Below, one piece after another: positions 35,590 through 46,450 of a stretch of DNA of 64,000 nucleotides; within the stretch, counting starts at the first letter, position 1, and each line of letters opens with the position of its first letter. The stretch is taken from assembly GCF_002288925.2 (NCBI RefSeq), contig NW_022098069.1:83050380-83114379 (forward strand), read 5' to 3'. The translations under genes and the position numbers were made by a program. Origin of the DNA: Delphinapterus leucas (Eukaryota > Chordata > Mammalia > Artiodactyla > Monodontidae). Under the pieces are notes generated by a model, which saw only the letters and a list, made by a program, of their open reading frames with translations, was not told the DNA's origin and did no database searches.

Positions 35590-36263
35590 AATACAGTTCT
35601 CTCTCTGCCTATGTGGGCCACTATCCCTCTTTAGTATGCATTGTGCATCTACATTTTACAGTAACAAGATTCCCTTAGAAGATGCAGGAGAAAAAAAAAA
35701 AAAAAGATGCAGGAGTGCCTGCTTGCCAAAAAAATAAAAAAGCAATTTTCTCCTGGCACTAGCGAGGTAATCCTTAGGAGAAAACATTCCTTTTCAATCC
35801 TGTAAGGCAGGGGTCCCCAACCCCACCGGTCCTTGGCCTGCTAGGAACCGGGCTGCACAGCAGGAGATGAGCGGCAGGCCAGTGAGCAAAGCTTTGCGTG
35901 CCGCTCCCTGCCGCTCCCCGTCGCTCGCGTTACCACCTGAACCATCCCACGCCCCCGTGCGTCTCCCATGAAACCGGTCCCTGGTGCCCAAAAGGTTGCA
36001 GACCGCTGCCGTTAGGGGTCATGATGACCCACTGCTTGCCTTGCACGTGCAGATCTGGGCTATGTAAACCATCAATATGTTACTTTGATGTATAATCCTT
36101 TGTCTCAAAACCATATAATTGTGCTTTGACTTCTAAAAGGTGGAACAGTTCTCAGAGCTTTCTGAAAGACTGTCTCCCAGGTTATAATCCTCAGGTTGGC
36201 TCAAATAAAATTTTCCATTTCTTTCTTTGATTGGCTGTTGATTAAGAGGTATTTTACAGTCAC
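35590..36263 (+). repeat. ERV LTR split by a hAT transposon
   Basis: AATAAA at 36204-36209 is followed by 'ttgattggctgttgattaag' and a 'tcaca' end, an LTR U5 pattern. The left boundary is uncertain. The hAT element at 35808-36008 interrupts it. Confidence 0.45.
35808..36008. mobile_element. hAT-type non-autonomous DNA transposon
   Basis: Ends 'caggggtccccaac' and 'gttgcagaccgctg' are imperfect inverted repeats. The flanks 'ctgtaagg' and 'ccgttagg' fit a diverged 8-base hAT target duplication. The body ('aaccgggctgcacagcagga') matches a widespread mammalian MER-type family that I cannot name with certainty. Confidence 0.75.
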
Positions 36264-36339
36264 AACTCCTTGTTTTTTTCTGGCAGTACCCTGGATTTGA
36301 TCTTTACTATAAAGCTATTTCTTAATTTTGTTTCTTTTT

Positions 36340-36523
36340 TTAAAAGATTTTTTTGATGTGGCCCATTTTTAAAGTCTTGTCACAATATTGCCTCTGTTCC
36401 ACGCCTTGGCTTTTTTTTTTTTGCCACAAGGTATGCGGGATCCCAGCTCCCCAACCAGGGATCGAACGTACACCCCCTTCATTGGAAGGTGAAGTCTTAA
36501 CCACTGGACGGCCAGGGAAGTCT
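36340..36523 (-). repeat. tRNA-type SINE with extended tail and target duplication
   Basis: Reverse SINE with the extra 'tgtggcccatttttaaagtc' 3' part. 'taattttgtttctttt' lies on both sides. Confidence 0.88.
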
Positions 36524-36597
36524 CTAATTTTGTTTCTTTATTTTAGCCATCTGGAGAGGCTGAGAACTTTCAAAGTCATCAAGAATATCAAGGTTTG

Positions 36598-36722
36598 GGA
36601 ATTCCCTGGCGGTCCAGTGGTTAGGACTCTGTCCTTCCATTGCAGGGGGCACAGGTTCGATCCCTGGTCGGCGAACTAAGATCCCATGAGTCGCGCGGCC
36701 AAAAAAAGAAAAAAAAAAAAAA
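36598..36722 (+). repeat. Short tRNA-type SINE with target duplication
   Basis: 'gggaattccctggcggtcca' head; 'atcaaggttt' flanks both sides. Confidence 0.92.
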
Positions 36723-36946
36723 TCAAGGTTTAACAGACCTTCCTTTTGCTTATCTCATTTCTCTTTCATTTAAATATGAACAGCAAGAAGAAACTAGGGA
36801 CAGCAGCTGGGAGGCCGTCATGGTTCCTGGACATGTTCTATATCTTGACCTGGTTGGAGGTTATTTGGTTGTATGGATATGTAAAAAATAATCAATGTGT
36901 ACACTTAAGATACACAAACTTTATTGTATTCCCGTTACACGTTCTT

Positions 36947-37282
36947 ATTTATTTATTTTTGGCTGCATTGGGTCTTCGTTGCAGCGCGTGGGTTTTCTCT
37001 AGTTGCAGCGAGCAGGGACTGCTCTTTGTTGCGGTGCACAGGCTTCTCATTGCGGTGGCTTCTCTTGTTGCAGAGCACGGGCTCTAGGCGCGCGGGCTTC
37101 AGTAGTTGTGGTATGTGTGATCAGCAGTTGTGGCTCGCGGGCTCTAGAGCGCAGGCTCAGTAGTTGTGGCGCATGGGCTTAGTTGCTCCGCATCATGTTG
37201 GATCTTCCCGGACCAGGGCTCAATCCCGTGTACCCTGGATTGGCAGGCGGATTCTTAACCACTGCGCCACCAGGCAAGTCCC
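36947..37282 (-). repeat. CHR-type SINE, long form
   Basis: Complement of the complete long form. It ends about 280 bases before the BLOC1S4 start codon, so it sets the upstream limit of the unique promoter. Confidence 0.92.
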
Positions 37283-37319
37283 AACACGTTGGGTTTTTTT
37301 TTTTTTCCCCCAAACGTTC

Positions 37320-37563
37320 ATGTTTTTTTCCGACATGCTCTGAGCGTGAGCACCTGTGCGCGGAGAGCGCCGCGCGCGTGCATGAGCGTTCCGAGGCTGG
37401 AAGCAGAGATGGGTGCGCGTGCACACGCGCGGGGCAGAGGAGGCCAGTGGCAAGGGCGGGTGTGCGTGCGTGTACGTGCTCGCGCAGAGGCTGGAAGTAG
37501 TGCTGCGTGCTTGCGCGCGCAGAGGCCGGAAGCGGGGCTGGCGTTCCGGGTCAGTTGCGAGAC
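37320..37563 (+). promoter_or_regulatory. BLOC1S4 CpG-island promoter with repeated ETS-like sites
   Basis: CpG-dense sequence without a TATA box. The motif 'gaggcYggaagY' occurs three times (37393, 37487, 37522). The last, 'gaggccggaagc', contains a canonical ETS/GABP core. Alternating CG/TG tracts separate them. Regulatory function is inferred from motif and position. Confidence 0.6.
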
Positions 37564-38217
37564 ATGGAAGGTTTCGCGGAGGGCTGTAGGCTGCCGTGCG
37601 AGGGGCCGGCTGAGGAGGCCGAGCCCCAGGTGGCGGCCTGGAGCGGGGACAGCGGTAACGTGTCCCAGAGCCACAGCAGCGCGTCGGTGCCGTGGGAGGA
37701 TGAGGGCCTGGAGTCGGGCGCGCCCAGCCGGGACCTGCCGCTGCTGCGCCGCGCCGCCTCGGGCTACGCCGCCTGCCTGCTGCCTGGCGCGGGGGCGCGG
37801 CCCGAGGTCGAGGAGCTGGACGCGAGCCTGGAGGACCTGCTCACCAGGGTGGACGAGTTTGTGGGCATGCTGGACATGCTGCGCGGCGACTCCTCCCACG
37901 TGGTCAGCGAGGGCATGCCTTGCATTTACGCCAAGGCCACCGAGATGCGGAGAGTGTACAGCAAGATCGACCGGCTGGAGGCCTTCGTCGGGATGATCGG
38001 CGCCAGTGTAGCCAGGCTGGAGGAGCAGGTCTCCAGGGCGGAGGCCGAGCTGGGGACGTTCCCCAGTACGTTCAGGAAACTCCTGCGCACAATTAACGTG
38101 CCCTCCTTCTTCAACAAGGCGCCCTCCAGCAGGTCCCAGGGGACCAGCTACGAACCCCCCGTCGTGTTTCGAACCGAAGACCACTTTCCTTGTTGCAGCG
38201 AAAGATCTCAGGTCTGA
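37564..38217 (+). CDS. BLOC1S4: BLOC-1 complex subunit 4 (cappuccino)
   Basis: A single uninterrupted frame of 217 codons, the same length as human BLOC1S4 and intronless as in human. The ATG at 37564 is the first in frame and has G at -3 and +4; the frame continues upstream only with non-ATG codons. The N-terminus (residues 1-80) is low-complexity and acidic. Helical, coiled-coil-prone segments cover about 82-107 and 124-168. The C-terminus (about 171-217) carries KLLRTINVPSFF and ends PCCSERSQV, closely matching the family. The protein is a cytosolic subunit of BLOC-1, which acts in endosomal sorting to melanosomes, platelet dense granules and other lysosome-related organelles; the mouse cappuccino mutation lies in this gene. 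No breaks are seen, so it looks functional. A long antisense frame over it is a GC-composition shadow. Confidence 0.97.
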   Translation: MEGFAEGCRLPCEGPAEEAEPQVAAWSGDSGNVSQSHSSASVPWEDEGLESGAPSRDLPLLRRAASGYAACLLPGAGARPEVEELDASLEDLLTRVDEFVGMLDMLRGDSSHVVSEGMPCIYAKATEMRRVYSKIDRLEAFVGMIGASVARLEEQVSRAEAELGTFPSTFRKLLRTINVPSFFNKAPSSRSQGTSYEPPVVFRTEDHFPCCSERSQV

Positions 38218-38865
38218 GTCCGCGGGACAGCGCTGCCAGAGGACGGGTCTGAAATTCTCTCGAGTAGTAATCAAACCTGTTGAAAATCCTGTAACTAGAC
38301 ATACATGATGTTGGAGTATGGAATTGTAAAGTTTATTTTTTGCACACTTGATTTCTCAGTATCTTCATCATTTCACGAAGGATGTGTGATTTTCTACGTC
38401 TTCCAGTTCAAACTTGAAACTTCAAAGCTGCTTGGTGGGGGGCATCGGGGAAGCAAAATGAATGAATTTACCTGGGCACTGTGGCAGAACTGTTATTTTT
38501 ATGGATTTTACAGCTCAACTAACAGTATTACCTTTTCAAGATGTGTATATTTGTATACCCTTAGGAAAACTGAGCCTTTAAAGCCTTGTTAATTCGATCC
38601 TAATAGTGATTCAGTTTTCAATAGCTTACTTCTAGGATAGATGGTAAATTATTTAAAATTATATTAAGCTTTCCATATAATGGATTGCAAACTGAAGGAA
38701 ATTATACAATTTCTGAGAAAACGTATTGATTTATTGCAACTCATTCTGAAGTTTTTTTGAAAGTATGACCTCACAGTCTAAGTTTGTCCATAGCAAACGT
38801 GTCTATATGATTCCCAACGTTTGGTTTATAATTAAACATTAATAAAAAATTTAAATTTTATTGGA
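38218..38865 (+). other. BLOC1S4: BLOC1S4 3' UTR
   Basis: AT-rich non-coding sequence after the stop. AATAAA lies at 38841-38846, giving a 3' UTR of about 640 bases. An open frame at 38305-38592 inside it has no family features. Confidence 0.65.
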
Positions 38866-39304
38866 AAGGGTTTCCATCTGAAAAGGACTGTACGTATTTT
38901 CCTTTTTGCTTGTTTGAAAATAGACACGTATCTGATTTAAGGAGTGGGATAAAGAAAGTTCACAACATTAAATATTTATTTCTCCTCAAAGTGAACAGTT
39001 AAATTATTTGTGTGGTAATATGACTGGTATCAGGATTTTGTTCTTTCACCCCGACGACGTGGAATCTTAAAGATCCCTTGCAGGTACAACAGGCTTTGAT
39101 CTTGATTTTAATCTGTTTTATAAGGTGGTCCTCCTAGGTAGTAGAACTCAAGCATAGAGCTTAGGTTGCTTTTGTGTCATTTATCATAGATCTTTGAGGC
39201 TTGTAAAGTAGGTGTATTCTCAGCTGTGCGTTGTGAAAAGTCTGATTGTGTAATCTCCGACCTTAGCTTTCATGGACCTTCTGTGTCACACATTTATATA
39301 TATA
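38866..39304. other. Unique intergenic DNA, no gene seen
   Basis: AT-rich sequence with no recognisable feature. Confidence 0.5.
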
Positions 39305-39632
39305 TATTTTTTTTTTTAATTTATTTTATTTCTGGCTGCGTTGGGTCTTCATTGCTTTGCGCAAGCTTTCTCTAGTTTCCGTGAGCGGAGGCTACTCTTC
39401 ATTGTGGTGCGCGGGCTTCTCATTGTGGTGGCTTCTCTTTTTGCAGAGCACGGGCTCTAGGTGCGTGAGCTCAGTAGCTGTGGCTCACGGGCTCTAGAGC
39501 GCAGGCTCCGTAGTTGTGGCGCACGGGCTTGGTTGCTCCGCGGCATGTGGGATCTTTCCAGACCAGGACTTGAACCCGTGTCCCCTGCATTGGCAGGCGG
39601 ATTCTTAACCACTGCTCCACCAGGGAAGCCCT
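39305..39632 (-). repeat. CHR-type SINE, long form
   Basis: Complement of the complete long form preceded by a T/AT run. Confidence 0.92.
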
Positions 39633-39786
39633 GGAAGATAATTTACATCATTATCTGTGCACCTTATATCTAAGGGACCTTGGATTCTGAAATTCTCTTA
39701 GTCGTTCGGTGTTGTTTCTGAGGTTTCTACTAGAGATTAGTGCAGGGCCTCATTGGGAATGGGGACTGGAAGCTGGTTTGCATAGT

Positions 39787-39998
39787 ACAAGACAGATGTT
39801 AGACCCAGCTCATTTTTCTGTCTCCAGAATGGAGATTGGGGGAGCCAGGCACACCCCGCTCTAGCTGGCACTGCCCCCTTCAGACCTTCTCCTGGTTCCC
39901 TCCTCTCCTATCCCTGACCAGCTGGAGAGTTAAGAGGGCCCCTCTGGATCTCAGAAAACTGTCCTTCCACCTCTTCCTAAGTCAGTAGCAAAGTTGGG
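39787..39998 (+). repeat. Inverted repeat, left arm
   Basis: Matches the reverse complement of 41104-41312. In the core of about 185 bases I count about eight differences and one 2-base gap, so about 96% identity by eye. The arms are separated by 1.1 kb and do not resemble a known transposon. Confidence 0.88.
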
Positions 39999-40174
39999 AC
40001 GGAGGCCCCCAGTGCTGAGGCTGGGGGAGAGCGGGGTGTGTTGTCATTCTGGTGACTCCTGCAGACTGTGTCTGCTGCCGGGGTCTAGAGTTCCCCCACC
40101 TTCTAGAAGAATAAGCAGGGATGGGCATGGGGTCGCATAAAGGCTGAGAGGAGCACACCACCCGTCACCCTGGA

Positions 40175-40420
40175 GTCGATGAGCTTTTTTCTTTTAATTT
40201 TAATTGGAGTCTAGTTGACGTACAGTGTTGTGTTAGTTCCTCCTGTGCAGCACAGTGAATCAGCTCTACGTATACACACAACCACTGTATTTTTTAGATT
40301 CTTTTCCCACATAGGTCATTACAGAGTATTGAGCAGAGTGCCCTGTGCAATTAGCTTGTTCTTCATTCCTACACCCAAGAGCACAGTAGCCACTTAGAGA
40401 TTTCAGGAGTACCTAGGACA
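40175..40420 (-). repeat. L1 LINE 3' UTR fragment, antisense
   Basis: 'attggagtctagttgacgta' and 'gtgaatcagctctacgtata' are reversed L1 3' UTR sequence. It lies in the spacer of the inverted repeat. Confidence 0.8.
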
Positions 40421-40521
40421 TCCCCTCGTGTGTCCACAGGCAGCCTCGGGCGACCAGGAGTCGCCCTGGAAGCACACATAAAATTGGGTGCTATTTATTC
40501 ACACATAAAATTCACACATGT

Positions 40522-40705
40522 GGGACTTTCCCTGGTGGCGCAGTGGCAAAGACTCCACGCTCCCAATGCAGGGGGTCCGGGTTCGATCCCTGGTCAGGGA
40601 ACTAGATCCCACATGCATGCTGCAGCTAACAGTTCGCATGCCACAACTAAGGAGCCCACATGCAGCAACTAAGACCCGGAACAACCAAATAAAGAAAGAA
40701 ATAAA
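40522..40705 (+). repeat. tRNA-type SINE with target duplication
   Basis: 'gggactttccctggtggcgc' head; 'ataaaattcacac' on both sides. Confidence 0.92.
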
Positions 40706-41103
40706 ATTCACACGTGAAATAAGGTGGTTAAGTAGCTTGTGGCTTTTTATCCTCCAAGCCAGAACTTTCAGGAATATGAGCCTTAGACCATATGTGAGGA
40801 GGTGTGTCCATCGTGAACGTGAGAGTAGGGGTCCTGGAGTCAGACAGCTCGGGACATACGAAGGACATACTGAGAGGAAAAATCTAATAATGGTCTGGAA
40901 CTTAAAGTTTTAAACTAGCTTAGCTAAACAACTGTCAGAAGGGACAGCATAGGAAGAGGTGAAGCGTTATTTCGTAAGGATTTCTTCCAGCTGCTGAAAG
41001 TGACTAAGGAGAAAGGTGGGCTCAGGGTGGCAGACGGGGTCCACGTCACCAGCCGTCCTTGGCTGTGACACAAGTAACAAGCAAGTGCAACGCAGCTGCA
41101 ATT

Positions 41104-41312
41104 CTCAACTTGTTACTGACTTAGGAAGAGGTGGAAGGACAGTTTTCTGAGATCCGGAAGGGCCCTCTTAACTCTCCAGCTGGTCAGGGGTGGGAGAGGA
41201 GGGAACCAGGAGAAGGTGAAGGGGGCAGTGCCAGCTAGAGCGGGGTGTGCCTGGCCCCCCCAACCTCCATTCTGGAGACAGAAAAATGACCTTGGGCCAA
41301 CACCTGTCCTGT
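41104..41312 (-). repeat. Inverted repeat, right arm
   Basis: Reverse-complement partner of 39787-39998; the outer 25 bases are more diverged than the core. Confidence 0.88.
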
Positions 41313-41635
41313 CTGCCTCATCACCCCTGCTTTCTTTACCAGGAACTTTGCCTCATGAACTCATGGCAGTATCTTCTGAAGACTTTGACTAGGAGTGATG
41401 TGCTGTGAATAGTAAGAGCGCACCTCCAATTCATCAGTGTGCCTCCCAGCACCCCCCGAAAACATCCTCAGTGCATCCTCTGTGTCTGTCCCCACCGCCG
41501 CCCCGTCTCACCTGGACCACTCAGCCCTCTCTTAAGTGGTTTCCTGCTTCCCCCATCCCCTCTCCAAGCCACTTTTCATATAGCACACAGCAGCGCAAGG
41601 GGTCTTTCAGAAATCAAATATATTGAGTTTTGCCT

Positions 41636-41960
41636 GAAACGCCCATCAGTTTCTCTTGTTATGTTTGAATAAAATCCAAAATCTGTCCTATGGCCTGCCA
41701 GGCCTGCAGGATCTGGCCCCTACGCCCTCACTGGTCCTGGGCCTCTCTCCTCTCACTCATTCACATCTCTCCAGCTTCACCTGGATCCTGTGAGATGCCC
41801 AGCGTGTTCCCCTCATAGCACTCACCACCACTGTGTCTGGGTCGTTATTAGATGGCTGTCGGCCCACCTCCAGGCGGGCATGGGCTCTGGCAGCCCCACT
41901 TCTCCTCGGCTGTATTCTCACCGTGCCCGTCACACTCAGATACCTGTTGAACGAATGACT
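41636..41960 (+). repeat. L2-like ancient LINE remnant
   Basis: 'aataaaatccaaaatctgtc' and 'ggatctggcccctacgccct' followed by 'cctgttgaacgaatgact' resemble the 3' end of mammalian L2 elements. Confidence 0.5.
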
Positions 41961-42884
41961 CACACTGGCGGAGAGAATGAACAGCTAGATGAAAGCCAGG
42001 CACCCCAAAAGGAACAGGAGGCAAAGCAGATACAGTAACTCAATCACATGTTTGCTGGGAAATCAACCACCACAGGTGGGCTGAGGACCCCAAGGGAAAT
42101 AAGACGTGGCTCTTCCCCCAAGAGCTTGACAGGCCAGTGGGAGACAAGGTCAGACACCAACCTAATCCAATCCAAATTTCATGGACGGAACTTGCTAAAC
42201 CCGTACAAGCAATCCTGTGGGCTCCAAGAAGGCCGCGTTCTTAACCGTGCCTCAGGGATATTGATACAGAACTTGCAGAACTATCTAAAGAGACTCTGAA
42301 AAAGTCAAAAACTTAAAGCTATTTGTTAAAAAAAAATTTTACAAAGTGACCTAAATCCTTAGTCCCAGTAATAGAAAAGGAAATGCATTTCTTTTAGAAT
42401 GAGAGATTTTTCGTTACGATTTTCATCCTCAAAGGGGAGGGGTCAGTCTGTGGTCACATGAGACCCTGGAGCCAGAGGAAGGGAATAACCGGGAACTGTC
42501 GCCCCTGTAACTACGGGATTGCCCTCGGCTGCAGGAGCAGCTCCTTTCCAGCAGAGGGAGCTGTGGGAACAGGAACAGCCGCCTGAAAGCAGCTGGTCCA
42601 GCCCAGCCTTCGGGAAATAAACACGCCAGCACCGGGCAGTCAGAGCCACCAGGCCCTGTCTGCCCAAGGGGCTCACAGTGTGAGGACCACAGCTGTACTC
42701 CAAGGCACAGCTGGCTGCTCTTCTTGCCCGGGGCATGGGAGGGTGGACGTGGTAGCTGAGGGCAATGCCCCTCACCCTGCTTGCTGTCCTCGCAGCTCTT
42801 CTCTCTACCGGCATGAGCATGCTCATTTATTTGTTTGCTTGTTTTTTCTGTCTCCCCTGCTAGGGCAATCTTTGTCCGTTTTGT
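41961..42884. other. Unique intergenic DNA, no gene seen
   Basis: No recognisable gene. Several overlapping short frames on both strands are consistent with chance. Confidence 0.4.
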
Positions 42885-42980
42885 GCAGCCCTGGATCCGT
42901 GGCTACCATGCTGGCTGCAGCCCTGGATCAGTGGCCACCATGCTGGCTGCAGCCCTGGATCAGTGGCCACCATGCTGGGT
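42885..42980 (+). repeat. Three-copy 32-base minisatellite
   Basis: Units at 42885, 42917 and 42949, each beginning 'gcagccctggat' and ending 'accatgctggct' or 'gggt'. The second and third differ by about one base, so the expansion is recent. Confidence 0.95.
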
Positions 42981-43935
42981 GCAGGGTAGGCACTCCAAAC
43001 ATGTCTGCTGGATGAATGAAAGGGGACAGACAGGAGGATGAGCAAGACGTAGAGAACCAGGAGGGCGGAAATGGCAAGGGCCACATCCTTCAGGCTCCTC
43101 CGATGTTAATTCAGCTCCTTGTCCTGGCAAAACCAGAAAAACGATTTCAGTCTTTTCTCGGAAAAAAAAAAAAGCAGATCCCCCCCCGACACACACACAC
43201 ACACGTCACCTTCCTTCCCCCTCACCCCCAAATATCTGTCACTTTCTAGACTGTGAAAATGCTGACCCATAGACTTGCTTGATAGCACCTTGTTCCCTGT
43301 GACACTATTCATTGAGACAGGAACCAGCAGGATGGGAGGTTTGGGGGGGTGATGTGCTATTAGTGATGTCACAGTTCTCAGTAGTTTGGGACACCTGAGT
43401 TTCAGGTGCCAGCACTATTACTTTATGAGATTGTTCAGGAAGGCATCTGAGTTGTGAATGGAAGTGTTCTTTTATTCTTGTTAACTGATTTTTTAGTCTT
43501 TTTTCCCAAAAAAAATTGTGGTGAAATACACATAATATAAATCTACCATCGTAACCACTGTTCGGTGTCCAGTTAGTGGCATTAAGTACTTTCGCACTGC
43601 TGTGCAGCCGTCACCACCATGCATCTCCACAACTCTTCATTTTGCAAAACAGAAACTCCGTCCCCATGAAACACCTCTGCACTCCCTCCCCTCCCCCAGC
43701 CCCTGGTGGCCACCATTACAGTTTCTGTCTCTGTGGACTTGACTGCTGTAAGGAAGGACCTCATACGAGCGCATTCACATAAGTATTTGTCTTTTTGCGA
43801 CTGGCTTGTTTCACTGAGCATAATGTCTTCAAGTTTCATTCCTGTTGTAGTGTGTGACAGGATTTCCTTCCTTTCTAAGGCTAAATCATATTCCACTGTA
43901 TGGGTAGACCACACTGTGCTTATCCATCCATCTGT

Positions 43936-44534
43936 TTTTTTGTTTTTGTTTTTGGCCATGCCGTGTGACTTGCGGGATCTTAGTTCCCCAACCAGGGATC
44001 GAACCCGGGCTCACGGCAGTGAAAGTGTTACCGAGTCCAACAGGCCAATAAATCGGGAGATGAGGTGATGAGGCAAAAGGAATATGACTTTATTTGGAAA
44101 GCCGGCAGACTGAGAAGATGGCAGACTAATGTCTCCAAAACACCATCTTCTCAGGGTTTGGATGCCAGTTTCTTTTAGAGAACAGACAGGGAGAGGAGGT
44201 GGGGAAGTAAAGTAAAAAGACCGTAAGTCTCGCAAATATCTCCTAGAATGGCCAGCTTCGGGGAGGGGTGTGTTAATTTCATCTTTCTTGCAGCCATTCA
44301 CAGGTGGACAGGGTCAGGATGCTTCCCTGACCAAAGGCACTTTGGTTTAACATTCAGACAGAGTGGCAGGGTTCCCTGAAGCAGGCCATTATGTATAGGC
44401 TGTATCCTTTTAGCGAACAAAAGCAACGGGAAGCAAAGGTGAAAGTAAAGAAGCAGATCCAGCATGGAGCCAGGATTGGCTCTTTCCTGTTACAAAAACA
44501 CCAAGTCCTAACCACTGGGCCTCCAGGGAATTCC
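43936..44534 (-). repeat. tRNA-type SINE interrupted by a solo LTR
   Basis: The two halves (43936-44025 and 44495-44534) join to a normal 110-base SINE. 'atccatccatctgtt' on the left and 'atccatccacctgtt' on the right are the target duplication. Confidence 0.88.
44026..44494 (-). mobile_element. Solo ERV LTR (469 bases) inside the SINE
   Basis: Bounded by TG...CA ('tgttaccgag' and 'ttcctgttaca' on the + strand). On the - strand an AATAAA ('ggctttccaaataaagtca') lies about 60 bases before the end. 'aaag' and 'aaaa' flank it as a likely 4-base target duplication, typical of class I ERVs. No internal region remains. Confidence 0.8.
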
Positions 44535-45105
44535 TGATATCCATCCACCTGTTGATGGGCACTTGGGCGGCTTCCACCTTTTGGCCATCGTGAATAACAC
44601 TGCTATGAACATGGGGGTATAAATATCTCTTTGAGATCCTGTTTTCAATCTTGAGGGGTATGTACCTGGAAGTAGAACTGCTGGATCACATGGTGGTTCT
44701 ATTTTCAATTTTTTTGAGGAGCCACCATACTGTTTCCCACCCAGCTGTTCTATTGACATCCCCACCATCAGTGCACGAGGGTTCCAGTTCCTGCACATCC
44801 TCAGCGACACTTGTTCTGACAGTGGCCATCCTGATGGCGTGAGGTGGTGAGGAGGTAAAGGTTTCTCAGGATAGATGGTGATGGTGATGATGGGGAAGCG
44901 CCACCAGGGATAACAACCACCGTAGCGGGCGCTCCGTGCGCCTGTCTTCCTGTTCACCTTCTCCCCCACCACCCAGGAGGAGGAGTGATTTATCAGGGTA
45001 CTGTGTGCGAGCCTCGGGCACCCCTGGTTCATTTCTCAGCTGGATGGAGTTACGGAATTACAGCCATTCTGTAATTACAGCCGAAGTGAGGTGATATCGC
45101 ACTGT

Positions 45106-45323
45106 GATTTTTTTTTTTTTTTTTTTTGCGGTACGCGGGCCTCTCACTGCTGTGGCCTCTCCCGTTGCAGAGCACAGGCTCCGGACGCGCAGGCTTAGCG
45201 GCCATGGCTCACGGGCCCAGACGCTCCGCGGCATGTATCGGGATCCTCCCGGACCGGGGCACAAACCCTCGTCCCCTACGTCGGCAGGCGGACTCTCAAC
45301 CACTGCGCCACCAGGGAAGCCCC
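45106..45323 (-). repeat. CHR-type SINE, short form, with target duplication
   Basis: T run, then the complement of the short SINE; 'cactgtgatttt' on both sides. Confidence 0.93.
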
Positions 45324-45744
45324 CTCTCACTGTGATTTTCATTTGCATTTCTCTGGTGATTAGTGATACTGAGCATCTTTTCGTGTCCCTGTTGGCCGTC
45401 TGTGCTTTACTCTGGATTGAATTTGCTCTTCTTTTTCTAAAAGCTGAAATGATTGATTTTAGATGTGTCTTCTAATAGATACATTCAATTCTATAAATTT
45501 CCCTCTGAGAACTGCTTTCATTGCATCCCACAAATTCTAGTAAGTTGCATTTTCACTCTCATTTAGTTCAAAATCTTTTAATATTTCTCTTGAGATTTCT
45601 TCTTTGACTCATGTGTTATTTAGAAGAGTGTTGTTTAATCTCCAAGTATCTTGGGCTTTTCCTACTATCTTTCTGTTACTGATTTCTAGTTTAATTCCAT
45701 TGAGATCTGAGAGTATACATTATATGATCTGTATTCTCTTATTT

Positions 45745-45896
45745 TTTTAATCTTTAAATTTTTATTTATTTATTTTTCTAGCCACACTGCACAGCTTGCA
45801 GGATCTTAATTCCCCGACCAGGGATCGAACCCATTCCCCCCCTGCAGTGGAAGCATAGAGTCCTAACCGCTGGACCGCCAGGGAATTCCCTATCTG
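45745..45896 (-). repeat. tRNA-type SINE inside L1
   Basis: Reverse SINE with 'ttccccgaccagggatcgaa' B-box region; 'atctgtatt' on both sides. Confidence 0.88.
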
Positions 45897-46386
45897 TATT
45901 TTAAATTTAAGGTGTATTTTGTGGTTTATCTTGGTGAATGTTCCATATGAACTTGAGAAGAGTGTATATTCTACTGTTGTTGGATGAAGTACTCCTAGCG
46001 TTTTTACTTTGAAGTAGTTTTAGACTTGCAGAGAAGTCGCGAAAATAATTCAGAGAACTCCCCTGTGCCCTTCACCCAGCTCCCCCAGTGACAGCATCTT
46101 ACAAAACCATAATGCGATGGCCAGGACCTGGAAATTGACACTGGCATGATACTACTAACTAAACCACAGACCTTATTTGGATTTCTCCTGTTTTTCCATG
46201 CACTTACTTTTCTCTTTGTATGTAGTTCTATGAATTTTATTGCACATAGATTTGTGTAACCACCACCCCAATCAGGACACAGAGCTGCTCCATCATTCCA
46301 AAAAATTCCCTTATGCTATTCCCTATGGCCATGCCCCCCATCCCAACCCCTGCAACCACTGATCTGCTCTCCACAGTACCATATAT

Positions 46387-46417
46387 ATACACACACACAC
46401 ACACACATACACACACA
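46387..46417. repeat. (AC)n microsatellite
   Basis: About fifteen AC units with one interruption. Confidence 0.95.
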
Positions 46418-46450
46418 TATAGTTGTTGTTAATTTTGAGAGTGTTATGTA

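Larger units (their letters stand above)
43500..46450 (-). mobile_element. Composite antisense L1 with several later insertions
   Basis: Reversed old L1 3' UTR ('gtggtgaaatacacataata') and ORF2 pieces at 43500-43935, 44535-45105, 45324-45744 and 45897-46010, interrupted by SINEs at 43936, 45106 and 45745. From 46010 to 46450 a further old L1-like segment follows ('gacttgcagagaagt'). All frames are broken. Confidence 0.8.

Noticed and set aside
37318..38274. 318-codon open frame on the - strand
   Set aside because: It is the antisense shadow of BLOC1S4 in GC-rich DNA; the + strand frame matches a known protein.
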